Assembly: GCA_013359265.1 (NCBI GenBank)
Contig: JABWCD010000004.1
Coordinates: forward strand, 299,382-363,381
DNA: 64,000 nt
Direction: 5' to 3'
Source of the DNA: Candidatus Hydrogenedentota bacterium
GTDB lineage: Bacteria > Hydrogenedentota > Hydrogenedentia > Hydrogenedentales > SLHB01
The translations under genes were made by a program, and so were the position numbers. Every line of letters begins with the position of its first letter. The first letter of the stretch is position 1. Shown here in pieces: positions 24,140-32,922 of the stretch. The notes under the pieces are model-generated. The model saw nothing but the letters and a program-made list of their open reading frames with translations, was not told the origin of the DNA and did no database searches.

Positions 24140-26626
24140 ATGCGATCGCTAATCCTTTTCACAACCGCGATGCTCTCAGGTGGGTTCGCGCACGCTGACG
24201 ACGCATCCCTTCAGAACCGCAACACGCTCTGGTACGACGCACCTGCCGAAACGTGGTCGTCTGCGCTGCCAATCGGCAATGGGCGGATCGGCGGCATGGT
24301 CTTCGGCGGCGTCGAGCGCGAACGCATCCAGTTGAACGAAGACAGTCTCTGGTCCGGGCATCCCTACGATGCGGACAATCCGGAGGCCCGCGAACATCTC
24401 GACGAAATCCGCGGCCTGCTGTTTGCCGGCAAGTACAAGGAAGCCGAAGCGCTCGCGAACAAATACATGGTCTGCAAGGGCCCGGGCTCGAGCACCGGCA
24501 ACGGCGCCTACGCCGCCTTCGGTTCGTATCAGACCCTTGGCGACCTCACGTTCACCTTTCCCGAAGGCGCGATCTCCGATTACCGCCGCGCGCTCGATGT
24601 CTCGACGGCGGTGGCGACGGTCGAATACACACAGGACGGCGTGCGCTTCACCCGCACGATGTTTAGCAGCGCACCGGACCGGGTGCTCGTGCTCCATTTC
24701 ACCGCGGACAAACCCAAAAGCATTTCGTTTGATGTGACGCTCGATCGCGATCCGCGACGCTGTTCGCGCTACAACAAAAACGATTCCCGCATCGAACCCT
24801 TCGATCGGGCCGAACCCGAGGGAAAAGAATGGCCTTTGCGCGCGCGCGCCATTGGACACAACGCGCTCCTGCTCAGGGGCCGCACCATGCTCGGCGACAG
24901 CATGGAATTCGACGCGCGGCTCGTCGCGCGAAACGATGGGGGAGACGTGACCGCGCACGACGCTACGCTGTCGATCAAGAACGCCGACAGCGTTACCCTG
25001 CTTCTCGCTGCGAATACGGAATTCATGTTGGATCCCATGGAACATATTGCGTGGGACTACGTAGAACGCAAGAACCCGGCAGCGTACAGTAAAACGCAGC
25101 TTCGGCGGGCGGAAGAAAAATCCTTTTTAGACCTCCAACACGCGCACGTCACCGACTATCAGTCCCTCTTCAACCGCGTGTCCCTCGATCTCAGCGGCGC
25201 GACGGCAACGCTGCCCACCGATAAACGCCTCCTGGCCGCCGCGCAGGGCGCCGTTGATCCCGCGCTCGTTGAACTCTACTTCAACTATGGCCGCTACCTT
25301 CTGATATCGAGTTCGCGTCCCGGCGATCTGCCGGCGAACCTTCAAGGCATCTGGTGCGACCACTACCGCGCGCCGTGGAACTGCGACTATCACCACAACA
25401 TCAACGACCAGATGAACTATTGGCCCGCGGAAGTCTGCGACCTCGCCGAGTTGCACGAACCATTCATCAAATACATAGATATGCTCCGGGAACCTGGGCG
25501 CCGCACGGCGAAAGTCCAATATGGCGCGCGCGGTTGGGTCGCGCACACCATTTCGAATGTCTGGGGTTTCACGTCGCCCGGAGAAAACCCCTCATGGGGG
25601 CAATTCACGTGCGCGGGCGCGTGGCTCTGCCAGCACGTCTGGGAACACTACGCGTTCAACCCCGATCCCCAATACCTCAAACGCGCCTACCCGATCATGA
25701 AAGAGTCCGCCGAGTTCTATCTCGATTTTCTCGTGAACGATCCCCGGCGCGGCTGGCTCGTGACCAGCCCTTCAAACTCGCCCGAGAACCATTTCAAGAC
25801 CGCCGACGGGACCGTCGCGAGCATTTGCTACGGCCCCTCGATGGACATGCAAATCCTGCACAATCTCTTCTCCAACTGCATCGACGCTTCGACGGCGCTC
25901 GGCGTGGACGAAGACTTCCGCACACGGCTCGCGGACGCGCGTTCAAAACTCGCGCCACCGCAGATTGGCAAGCACGGCCAGTTGCAGGAATGGATTGAAG
26001 ATTTCGACGAGCCCGAACCCGGCCACCGCCACATGTCGCACCTGTTCGGCCTGCACCCCGGCAACCAGTTCACGCTGCGCGGCACGCCGGAACTCGCGAA
26101 GGCCGCGCGCGTCTCGCTCGAACGCCGATTGGCGAGTGGGGGAGGCCACACCGGTTGGAGCCGCGCATGGATCGTCAACTTCTGGGCACGACTCGAAGAA
26201 GGCGACAAGGCGCTCGAAAACATTCAGGCGCTGCTCGCAAAATCCACCTTGCCGAACCTTTTCGACAACCATCCGCCTTTTCAAATCGACGGCAACTTCG
26301 GCGCTACCGCCGGCATCGCCGAAATGCTGCTCCAGTCCCACGCCGGCGAAATCCATCTGCTGCCCGCGCTGCCGAAGGCGTGGCCGAGCGGAAGCGTCAA
26401 AGGACTCCGCGCGCGCGGCGGCTTCAAAGTTTCCATCCGCTGGGAAAACTACGGCGTCGCCGTAGCGAGCATTACTACATCCCAAAAGGGGCCGTGCACG
26501 CTCCGCTCGAAATCCCCTTTGCGCCTCGTCGGAGAAGGTCTCGACGCCGCTGTCGTTCGGCCCGAACCGAATGTCCTGACCTTCGATGCGGAACCGTGGA
26601 AAACGTACACCTTCGCTCCGAAGTAG
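24140..26626 (+). CDS. Glycoside hydrolase family 95 (alpha-L-fucosidase type)
   Basis: This is an 828-residue exported GH95 enzyme. A signal peptide (residues 1-20, ending GFAHA) precedes the N-terminal beta-domain signature [16 protein letters not shown]. The (alpha/alpha)6 catalytic barrel contains [20 protein letters not shown] and, further on, [17 protein letters not shown]95 enzymes release alpha-1,2-L-fucose (some release galactose) from host or plant glycans. Length is normal for the family. It is not beside other carbohydrate genes, so it may act alone on environmental fucosylated polymers. Confidence 0.92.
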   Translation: MRSLILFTTAMLSGGFAHADDASLQNRNTLWYDAPAETWSSALPIGNGRIGGMVFGGVERERIQLNEDSLWSGHPYDADNPEAREHLDEIRGLLFAGKYKEAEALANKYMVCKGPGSSTGNGAYAAFGSYQTLGDLTFTFPEGAISDYRRALDVSTAVATVEYTQDGVRFTRTMFSSAPDRVLVLHFTADKPKSISFDVTLDRDPRRCSRYNKNDSRIEPFDRAEPEGKEWPLRARAIGHNALLLRGRTMLGDSMEFDARLVARNDGGDVTAHDATLSIKNADSVTLLLAANTEFMLDPMEHIAWDYVERKNPAAYSKTQLRRAEEKSFLDLQHAHVTDYQSLFNRVSLDLSGATATLPTDKRLLAAAQGAVDPALVELYFNYGRYLLISSSRPGDLPANLQGIWCDHYRAPWNCDYHHNINDQMNYWPAEVCDLAELHEPFIKYIDMLREPGRRTAKVQYGARGWVAHTISNVWGFTSPGENPSWGQFTCAGAWLCQHVWEHYAFNPDPQYLKRAYPIMKESAEFYLDFLVNDPRRGWLVTSPSNSPENHFKTADGTVASICYGPSMDMQILHNLFSNCIDASTALGVDEDFRTRLADARSKLAPPQIGKHGQLQEWIEDFDEPEPGHRHMSHLFGLHPGNQFTLRGTPELAKAARVSLERRLASGGGHTGWSRAWIVNFWARLEEGDKALENIQALLAKSTLPNLFDNHPPFQIDGNFGATAGIAEMLLQSHAGEIHLLPALPKAWPSGSVKGLRARGGFKVSIRWENYGVAVASITTSQKGPCTLRSKSPLRLVGEGLDAAVVRPEPNVLTFDAEPWKTYTFAPK

Positions 26627-26703
26627 GGCGTTGGCCCGTGCCACGCCGATGTATGGGCGCGCCCTGTTTGACTCTGTCGTCTGCCGCGGCCTATCGTTTC
26701 GCG

Positions 26704-27132
26704 ATGCTTGCCAATCTGCTGCCGCTATTGCGAAGCGTGTTCATGCCACGCTTGGATTTCGAGGGTGCCGACGCCAACATGAAAGCGCTAACGTCCCTTC
26801 CCGAATTGGACGACTGCCTGATCGCGTCCGCCGAGAAGCCCGTCCTGATCTTCAAACACAGCACCGCCTGTCCCATCTCGTCGCAGGCGTACCACGAAGT
26901 CGCGAAGTACATCCAAAACGCTTCCGAATCGGACCCGAAGGTGTACTTGGTGAAAGTGATCGAAGCCCGCCCCGTCTCAAACCAGATCGCCGACGAACTC
27001 GCGCTCCAACACAAATCGCCGCAATTGATTCTCGTCAAGGATCGCTCCGTGCTGTGGTCGTCATCCCACTACGGCATCAACGAACAGGCGATTCGCGAAG
27101 CGGTGACCGGGCGCCGCCATTCACAGTCGTAA
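26704..27132 (+). CDS. YtxJ-like monothiol bacilliredoxin
   Basis: This is a thioredoxin-fold protein of 142 residues (start could also be the ATG at 26743). FKHSTACPISSQAYHEV holds the single Cys followed by Pro that is typical of the bacillithiol-system protein YtxJ; a cis-Pro segment KSPQLILVKD follows. It would remove bacillithiol from proteins. That this organism makes bacillithiol is inferred from the family only. Its last 56 bases overlap the 3' end of queG on the other strand. Confidence 0.75.
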   Translation: MLANLLPLLRSVFMPRLDFEGADANMKALTSLPELDDCLIASAEKPVLIFKHSTACPISSQAYHEVAKYIQNASESDPKVYLVKVIEARPVSNQIADELALQHKSPQLILVKDRSVLWSSSHYGINEQAIREAVTGRRHSQS

Positions 27133-28066
27133 CGGAAACGCTTTGGTTTTCCGCCACGATCCGAGCGTTGCGTTTCAGGCCAGCCAGTTTCGCGCGCATG
27201 ATCGGCGTCCCGGCGAAGCGCGCGAGAAAATCCCGCTCGTCCAGCGCACTGATTTCTTCCGTGCGGAGATGGGCGTTTCCCGGCCTCGGCAGAAAATCCG
27301 CCTCGGTGGTCTCTCGCAGTTTCCGGTTCCACGGGCAAACGTCCTGGCACACGTCGCAGCCGAAGACCCAATCGCCGAACTTCTCCGCTAACTCGTCCGG
27401 CACGTCTCCGCGGTTTTCAATGGTGTGGTACGAAATGCAGCGCCGCGCGTCGACGACTTTCGGCTGCACGATCGCCTGCGTCGGGCACGCATCGATGCAC
27501 AGCGTGCAGCCGCCGCACAAATCCGGAACGGGGGAGTCCGGCGCGATCCGCGCGGTCGTGACGATCGCGCCAAGAAAAAAGTACGAACCCAGCTCGCGGC
27601 GAAGCAGCAGGCTGTTCTTTCCGATCCACCCAACCCCAGCGCGCTCCGCCCACGCCTTCTCCATCACCGGCCCACTGTCCACGCACGGATAAACGCCCGT
27701 GCCCGGCTCGAGCTCCGTTACGAACGCCGCGAGTTTCCGCAAGGGCTTTTCCAACACGCGATGGTAGTCGCGCCCCCACGCATAGCGCGAAACCCGCCCC
27801 GCACCCGCGACGGGCTCCGGCCGGTTCGCGAAGTAATTCCGCGCCACGACGATCACCGAGCGCGCGCAAGGCAGCTTCCTGGAAACGTCCGTGCGTACGT
27901 CGCACGTGCGCCGCATCCACTCCATACTCGCGTGATACCCCGCATCGAGCCATTGCGCCAGACGATGCTCGGGGTCGATCGCGGTCGCCTCGGCAATACC
28001 GCAGGCGTCAAAACCCAGCAGCGCGGCCTTGTCTTTCACGGCGTCGGCTAGTTCAGAAGGTGACAT
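27077..28066 (-). CDS. queG: Epoxyqueuosine reductase QueG
   Basis: This is a 329-residue iron-sulfur and cobalamin-type enzyme that reduces epoxyqueuosine to queuosine in tRNA anticodons. Two ferredoxin-type cluster motifs are clear: CGGCTLCIDACPTQAI near residue 182 and CDVCQDVCPWN near residue 236, and the N-terminal QueG domain has PCARSVIVVARNYF. It is shorter than the E. coli enzyme because the C-terminal HEAT-like part is reduced. The ATG at 28066 has AAGGTGG at the right distance. The 3' end overlaps the bacilliredoxin gene. Confidence 0.92.
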   Translation of the reverse strand: MSPSELADAVKDKAALLGFDACGIAEATAIDPEHRLAQWLDAGYHASMEWMRRTCDVRTDVSRKLPCARSVIVVARNYFANRPEPVAGAGRVSRYAWGRDYHRVLEKPLRKLAAFVTELEPGTGVYPCVDSGPVMEKAWAERAGVGWIGKNSLLLRRELGSYFFLGAIVTTARIAPDSPVPDLCGGCTLCIDACPTQAIVQPKVVDARRCISYHTIENRGDVPDELAEKFGDWVFGCDVCQDVCPWNRKLRETTEADFLPRPGNAHLRTEEISALDERDFLARFAGTPIMRAKLAGLKRNARIVAENQSVSVTTVNGGARSPLRESPVR

Positions 28067-28278
28067 GACGCGTCCACCTTCACACGCCAAAGGGCACGCT
28101 GTCAAAGTGCATTCGCGCGAATCCCAGGGGCTTCATCCTTGGCTGCCCGATTCGTCAATATCGTTCCAAATTGGAGCAATCCATGCGCCGCGCCAGCCAA
28201 ACTACCACTTCGTCTGCGTACAGTTTAAGAAGCTCGGTTTCTGGACATCCCCTATAGAGACATGAACTAATCACCACT

Positions 28279-28875
28279 ATGCAGTTTGAAGATGCACAGT
28301 TGGTGTACCTCTGTCTTGAGGGGGATACCCAAGCCTACGGTCGACTGGTGGACCACTACCAGGGCGCTGTCTACGCCACCGCGTACTACTACGTCGGGCG
28401 CTACGGCGCTGCCGAGGACGTCGCGCAGGACGCCTTCTTCGAGGCGTACCGGCACCTGCGGCGCCTCGAGGACCCCAGCAAGTTCGGCCCGTGGCTGAAA
28501 GAAATCACCACGCGCACCGCCGCAAACTGGTTGCGCAAGCACAAGAAGCGGCTCGGCGCGGAAACACCGCTTCCGTACAAGCGGCCTATACAAATTGAAG
28601 ACCATCGCCAGGGTCCCGGCGGCAGTGCCGAACGGGCCGAGGTATTCGACAAGGTGCATCACGCAATCGATGCACTGCCCGAACGCTACCGGCTCCCGGT
28701 GGTGCTCCGGTACCTCCAGGAACTCAGCTACGAAGAGATCAGCGAGTTCACCGGCGAGTCGAAAGACGAAGTCCGCGGAATTCTGCAGCAGGCGGTCCGC
28801 AAGTTGCGCGACACGCTGTACGCGGCGGACGAACCGAACGAGGGCGGCAAGAATTGGTTTCGTGCACGCGAGTAG
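28279..28875 (+). CDS. ECF-type RNA polymerase sigma factor
   Basis: This is a 198-residue sigma-70-family ECF factor. Region 2 (about residues 10-80; AAEDVAQDAFFEAYRHL) recognises the -10 box, and region 4 (about 125-180; LPERYRLPVVLRYLQELSY, followed by a helix-turn-helix) recognises the -35 box. No region 1 or 3 is present. Its stop lies 22 bases inside the next gene, an anti-sigma/FecR protein, so the two are a regulatory pair. Confidence 0.92.
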   Translation: MQFEDAQLVYLCLEGDTQAYGRLVDHYQGAVYATAYYYVGRYGAAEDVAQDAFFEAYRHLRRLEDPSKFGPWLKEITTRTAANWLRKHKKRLGAETPLPYKRPIQIEDHRQGPGGSAERAEVFDKVHHAIDALPERYRLPVVLRYLQELSYEEISEFTGESKDEVRGILQQAVRKLRDTLYAADEPNEGGKNWFRARE

Positions 28876-30158
28876 AAGGCACGCTTCAGGCGTACATTGA
28901 CGGAGAGTTGGGCGACTCCGATCGCGCAATCTTCGAGCAGCACGTCGCCGAATGCGAGTCGTGCCGCGACTCGCTGCGCACACAGCAGCGCGCCAATGCG
29001 ACCCTCTTCGCGGTGTTCGCCGACGACCGGCTCGATGCGCCGCTGCGCTACCGCGTGCTTGCGCACCTCCCGATGATGGAAGTCATGCCGCGCGATTCCG
29101 ACAGCGTGGTCGACTTGATCAACGAGCGCGCAAAGAACCCGCGCACCACGTGGGTGTTGGTTGGCAGGCTCATGCCCGCCGCGGCCATCGCTATCCTCGT
29201 GTTCGTCACCCTGGTCCTCTACAATTATTCCGAAACCCACGATCTCGGCAATGTCACCAGCATCGGCATGGTGACCAATGCATTTGGCGATGCCCTCCTC
29301 GTGCCCGGCGACGGGCCAATGTCCCAGCCCGCGGAATTGCAGAAGCTCATCACTCGCGGAGACCGCCTCGAGACCCGGAGGGGCAGCTTTTTGATGGTTT
29401 CCCTCACCGGTCCGACCTCCGTAAAAATTGGGTCGAGCACGAGCCTGCGCGTCACCGATGCGCGGAACATTAGCCTCGAACGCGGCAAAATCTGGTTGGA
29501 TGTCGGACGCGACGGAAAGCTCTTCCGCGTGAACACGCCGCGCGGCGAGGTTACCGTGTTCGGCACGTGTTTCAGCGTCTCGTACGTAAACGAATTGACC
29601 ACCGTGACCGTCGAGCGGGGCGAAGTCCAGGTAGAAACGGACCAGGAATTCTGCGCCCTCGAAGCCGGCCAACGCGCAGAAGTATCCGGCGATGGCGCGC
29701 TCTCCGAGCCAAGCGCGGTGGATGCAAAGATCGAGAACGCGTGGGCCCGCGTCATCACGCCCGATCCGCTGGCAGAAAGCGCGTTCAATAGCCGCGTCCA
29801 AGTCACGTCGCCCGCGGCGGAAATGCCGTCGCGCAGCGTGTACGTCGTCGATACCTTCGGCGGCACCGTGTCGTCGTTACGAATTTACTGGCAGCCATCG
29901 GCCGAGGCAGAGCCCGCCGACTTTCGCTCGTACGATCTGTACGTGTTGGGCGAGAACGGCGAGCCTATTGTTCATCGCAGGCTTCAAAGCAGCAAGTTTG
30001 CGGCGCCGGGCGCCAGTTCGCTCGATATTCCGCTCGATACGCCGATTTCGGGAATGAAATCCATTGAGATTCGATTGGTTCCGGACTACTTGACCGGATC
30101 CACCGAACTGAAGGACGTCGAAGTGAAGGCCGACGTCCTCATGAAAACAGGCTCATAA
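28854..30158 (+). CDS. Anti-sigma factor with zinc finger and FecR domain
   Basis: This is a 434-residue membrane regulator. The N-terminal cytoplasmic zinc-binding anti-sigma domain has HVAECESC near residues 26-33. One transmembrane helix (about 104-124, MPAAAIAILVFVTLVLY) follows, then an extracytoplasmic FecR domain (about 150-270; SVKIGSSTSLRV, FRVNTPRGEVTVFGTCFSV). A further beta-rich tail has no assignment. It would hold the upstream sigma factor at the membrane until a signal arrives. Overlap with the sigma gene couples their translation. Confidence 0.88.
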   Translation: MVSCTRVEGTLQAYIDGELGDSDRAIFEQHVAECESCRDSLRTQQRANATLFAVFADDRLDAPLRYRVLAHLPMMEVMPRDSDSVVDLINERAKNPRTTWVLVGRLMPAAAIAILVFVTLVLYNYSETHDLGNVTSIGMVTNAFGDALLVPGDGPMSQPAELQKLITRGDRLETRRGSFLMVSLTGPTSVKIGSSTSLRVTDARNISLERGKIWLDVGRDGKLFRVNTPRGEVTVFGTCFSVSYVNELTTVTVERGEVQVETDQEFCALEAGQRAEVSGDGALSEPSAVDAKIENAWARVITPDPLAESAFNSRVQVTSPAAEMPSRSVYVVDTFGGTVSSLRIYWQPSAEAEPADFRSYDLYVLGENGEPIVHRRLQSSKFAAPGASSLDIPLDTPISGMKSIEIRLVPDYLTGSTELKDVEVKADVLMKTGS

Positions 30159-30194
30159 CATGTCGTTCGGGACGACATGTTCACTGCTCAGGCC

Positions 30195-30294
30195 GGAGAG
30201 GCGGGTAACTGAGGGCTTACGTTACAAGTCTACCTCAAGTCACTCCTTCCCCAAGAGTAACTGCAGCCAGGAAGCTTCAGGTGCTCGCCTCTCC
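30195..30294. other. Long-range structured intergenic segment
   Basis: GGAGAGGCG (30195-30203) and CGCCTCTCC (30286-30294) are perfect complements enclosing 82 bases. Further short complementarities lie inside. No open frame or promoter is evident on either strand. It may be part of a structured RNA, or simply a repeat remnant. Direction is unknown. Confidence 0.35.
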
Positions 30295-30403
30295 GCTGAC
30301 TACCAAAGGACGTTGAATCGGGGATTCGGAACCGGCAGAACGCTTCGGGGCGTTCGTACAATAAGGAAAGAACTGTCTATCTGCGCTGGAAGAACGAAGC
30401 TCG

Positions 30404-30511
30404 AAAAATAAAAGACAGTAGCCGTCGGGGTCGACTACTGTCTACCTGCACAGGCTCAGCCACACAATACGAACTAACTGCTCGGTAAGTCGGCTCGTAC
30501 GCCTCACCTGC
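30404..30511 (-). ncRNA. Candidate small RNA with its own promoter and terminator
   Basis: Starting about seven bases after a strong minus-strand promoter, roughly 108 nt run to an intrinsic terminator. The body can fold with GCGCAGG pairing CCTGTGC around an inner part containing GTACGA and TTCGTAT. The terminator is GACAGTAG/CTACTGTC followed by TTTTATTTTT. No credible open frame lies inside. I do not recognise the family (not 6S, SRP, tmRNA or a riboswitch that I can match). It lies in the 585-base gap between the anti-sigma and DtxR genes, on the opposite strand to both. Confidence 0.6.
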
Positions 30512-30517
30512 GCCCGG

Positions 30518-30546
30518 ATTGTACCATGCAGAATCCACTTCTGCAA
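30518..30546 (-). promoter_or_regulatory. Promoter of the candidate small RNA
   Basis: TTGCAG and TACAAT boxes on the minus strand are exactly 17 bases apart. This is one of the best sigma-70-type matches in the window. Confidence 0.65.
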
Positions 30547-30667
30547 ATGCCGAATCCTGTAGGCATGTCAACAGTTCGGAGTGTGACTTTCTGCCCCACC
30601 GACTCCTTGCTGCACTGCGTCTCCCTGACAATCCAATTCATCTAAGTAATTGATAGTAATTTGTTTA

Positions 30668-30715
30668 TGTCAAGTTTATTAGCGACTTGACACAAAGTTA
30701 GATTCATCGTACAAT
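30668..30715 (+). promoter_or_regulatory. Promoter and operator of the DtxR-metal transporter operon
   Basis: TTGACA (30687-30692) and TACAAT (30710-30715) are 17 bases apart. An 8-bp inverted repeat TGTCAAGT/ACTTGACA (30668-30675 and 30685-30692) covers the -35 box. It is the natural site for the DtxR-family repressor encoded next, which would block transcription when metal is abundant. Confidence 0.7.
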
Positions 30716-30743
30716 CTTAGCGCAAGGTTACAAGGTGATCACA

Positions 30744-31184
30744 ATGACTGCAACCATGCCGCAATCCCCGGTCAGCGCCAGCGCACAGGACTATCTCGAA
30801 GCCATCTTCCGGATCACGACCCGTAATCGGGTCGCCCGGTCGCGCGATATCGCCCAGGCGCTCGGTGTAACCAAATCGTCCGTAACTACGGCCCTCAAAC
30901 AGCTCAGCGCCTCCGGTTTCGTGAACTACGACCGCTATTCGTACGTCACGCTCACGAACGCCGGCGAAAAGATCGGCCGCTCGGTAGAAGAGCGCCACCG
31001 GTTTCTCGCCACGTTCCTGGAAAACGTGCTGGGCGTCGATGCCGCGTGCGCCGACCAGAATGCGTGCCGCATCGAACATACGCTCGATGAAGACGTCTAC
31101 GCCCGGCTGACGGCGTTTGCGGATTACTTGGAGAAACACAACATCACGGCAGAATCTTGGCTGCCCGAACGGAAGACAAAATGA
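30744..31184 (+). CDS. DtxR-family metal-dependent transcriptional regulator
   Basis: This is about 146 residues. The winged helix-turn-helix (about 15-65; RSRDIAQALGVTKSSVTTAL) is followed by the metal-binding dimerisation domain. Its ligand motif is ACRIEH, that is C-x2-E-H as in iron-sensing DtxR/IdeR, whereas MntR has Glu in the first position. The ATG at 30744 has AAGGTG seven bases upstream; a GTG lies nine bases earlier. Its stop overlaps the next start (ATGA). It probably represses its own transporter operon. Confidence 0.88.
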   Translation: MTATMPQSPVSASAQDYLEAIFRITTRNRVARSRDIAQALGVTKSSVTTALKQLSASGFVNYDRYSYVTLTNAGEKIGRSVEERHRFLATFLENVLGVDAACADQNACRIEHTLDEDVYARLTAFADYLEKHNITAESWLPERKTK

Positions 31185-32134
31185 CCTGTACGATTCGTAT
31201 CGCTGCGTTGGCCCTGCTGACCCTCTTTTCATTTACACTTTCCGGCTGCGGCGAAGGAAGCGCATCCGGCCGAACTCCCGCGAATGCGCCGCGGACTGGT
31301 CCGCTGAAAGTGACCTGCACCATCGGCATGATCACCGACGTCGCGCAAACGATTGCGGGACCGCACGCGCAAGTCACCGGATTGATGGGGCCGGGCGTCG
31401 ACCCGCATTTGTACAAGGCGACGCAGGGCGACCTGGAGCGCCTTTCCGGGGCGGACCTCATTCTCTACAACGGGCTGCACCTCGAAGGGAAAATGGCCGA
31501 CGTGCTCGTGAAGATGGCGCGAACGGTACACACCGTCCAGGTCACCGAGTCCATTCCCGAAGACCAACTCCGCGAACCGCCCGAGTTTCAAGGGCAGCAC
31601 GATCCGCACGTCTGGTTCGATGTTTCGCTGTGGACCATCGCCGCCGAACGCATCCGCGACGCGCTAATCGAAGCCGACCCCGCAAATAAGGGCGACTACG
31701 AGAAAAACTTCGCCGACTTTGCCGTCCAACTTAAGGAAACTGACGCGTACGTGCGCAATCGCATTGCGGAAGTTCCCAAGGACCAACGCGTACTCATTAC
31801 GGCCCACGACGCCTTCGGCTACTTTGGCCGTGCGTACGACATCGAGGTCATGGGCTTGCAGGGCATCAGCACCACCGCCGAGTATGGCGCGCAAGACTTG
31901 AGCCGCCTGGTGGATGTGATCGTCGCGCGCAAGATCAAGGCCGTGTTTGTCGAGTCGTCCATCTCGCCCAAATCGATCGAGGCCCTCGTGCGCGGCGTCG
32001 AGGGGAAGGGCGGCTCCGTCAGGATCGGCGGCCAACTGTTCAGCGACGCCATGGGCGCGCCCGGGACGCCCGGGGGCACCTATATCGGCATGGTCCGCAG
32101 CAATGCCGACGTCATCGCTGATGCGCTAAAGTAA
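31181..32134 (+). CDS. Metal ABC transporter substrate-binding lipoprotein (ZnuA/TroA type)
   Basis: This is a 317-residue cluster A-I binding protein. It has a lipoprotein signal with lipobox TLSGC (Cys about residue 23), and the metal-site histidines appear in order as DPHLYK, GLHLEGK, HDPHVWFD and ITAHDAFGYFG. The loop rich in His and Asp seen in many Zn-specific proteins is absent, so Mn, Fe or Zn are all possible. It overlaps the regulator by ATGA and feeds the permeases encoded downstream. Confidence 0.92.
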   Translation: MTCTIRIAALALLTLFSFTLSGCGEGSASGRTPANAPRTGPLKVTCTIGMITDVAQTIAGPHAQVTGLMGPGVDPHLYKATQGDLERLSGADLILYNGLHLEGKMADVLVKMARTVHTVQVTESIPEDQLREPPEFQGQHDPHVWFDVSLWTIAAERIRDALIEADPANKGDYEKNFADFAVQLKETDAYVRNRIAEVPKDQRVLITAHDAFGYFGRAYDIEVMGLQGISTTAEYGAQDLSRLVDVIVARKIKAVFVESSISPKSIEALVRGVEGKGGSVRIGGQLFSDAMGAPGTPGGTYIGMVRSNADVIADALK

Positions 32135-32139
32135 CCCGT

Positions 32140-32922
32140 ATGGAAGACGTTAAGCCCGTCCCAATCGAGGTGCACGACCTCACCGTCGCGTACCGGCACC
32201 GGCCCGTGCTTTGGGACATCGACGTAAAGCTCCCGGAAGGCAATCTCATCGCCATCTGCGGACCCAACGGCGCGGGCAAGAGCACGCTTATCAAGGCGAT
32301 TCTCGGTCTCGTTCCGCTCGCATCCGGAAGAGTCTCCATCTTCGGTAAGCCCGCAGACGAAGTCCGAAAACTCGTCGCATACGTTCCCCAGCGCGAATCC
32401 GTCGATTGGGACTTTCCGACCACCGCGCTCGACGTCGTGCTCATGGGCCGTTACGGGCATGTCCCGCTCTTCGGCCGGCCGCGCAAGCGCGACCGGGAAA
32501 TTGCGCGCCATTGCCTCGATAAAGTCGGCATGCTCGATTTTGCCAGCCGGCAGATCAGCCAGCTCTCCGGCGGCCAGCAGCAACGCGTGTTCCTCGCGCG
32601 CGCGCTCGCTCAGCAAACGCGGGTCTATCTCATGGACGAGCCGTTCGCCGGCGTGGATGCCGCAACCGAGAAGGCCATCGTTACCCTGTTGCGCGAACTG
32701 CGCGAGCAGGGCAGCACCGTCGCCGTCGTCCACCACGATCTTCAGTCCGTTCCGGAATACTTCGATTCCGTGATGTTGCTGAACCTGCGCATGATCGCGT
32801 TCGGCCCCGTCGAAACGACGTTCACTGCCGAGAACCTGAACAAGACCTACGGAGGCCGCCTGAACCTGCTGACCGAAGTAGGGGAGAAGTTGCGCAAACA
32901 AGAGTGGAGTGCACGGCGATGA
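32140..32922 (+). CDS. Metal ABC transporter ATP-binding protein (ZnuC/MntB type)
   Basis: This is a 260-residue ABC ATPase. Walker A is GPNGAGKSTL, the signature is LSGGQQQRVFLARAL, Walker B is VYLMDEPFAGVD, and the switch His is in VHHDL. The YVPQRESVDWDFP Q-loop segment is typical of Mn/Zn importers. It lies 5 bases after the binding protein and overlaps the first permease by ATGA. Confidence 0.94.
   Translation: MEDVKPVPIEVHDLTVAYRHRPVLWDIDVKLPEGNLIAICGPNGAGKSTLIKAILGLVPLASGRVSIFGKPADEVRKLVAYVPQRESVDWDFPTTALDVVLMGRYGHVPLFGRPRKRDREIARHCLDKVGMLDFASRQISQLSGGQQQRVFLARALAQQTRVYLMDEPFAGVDAATEKAIVTLLRELREQGSTVAVVHHDLQSVPEYFDSVMLLNLRMIAFGPVETTFTAENLNKTYGGRLNLLTEVGEKLRKQEWSARR

Noticed and set aside
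30160..30411. 83-codon plus-strand frame in the sigma/DtxR gap
   Set aside because: Overlaps the hairpin and the small-RNA terminator, has no ribosome site and no domain.
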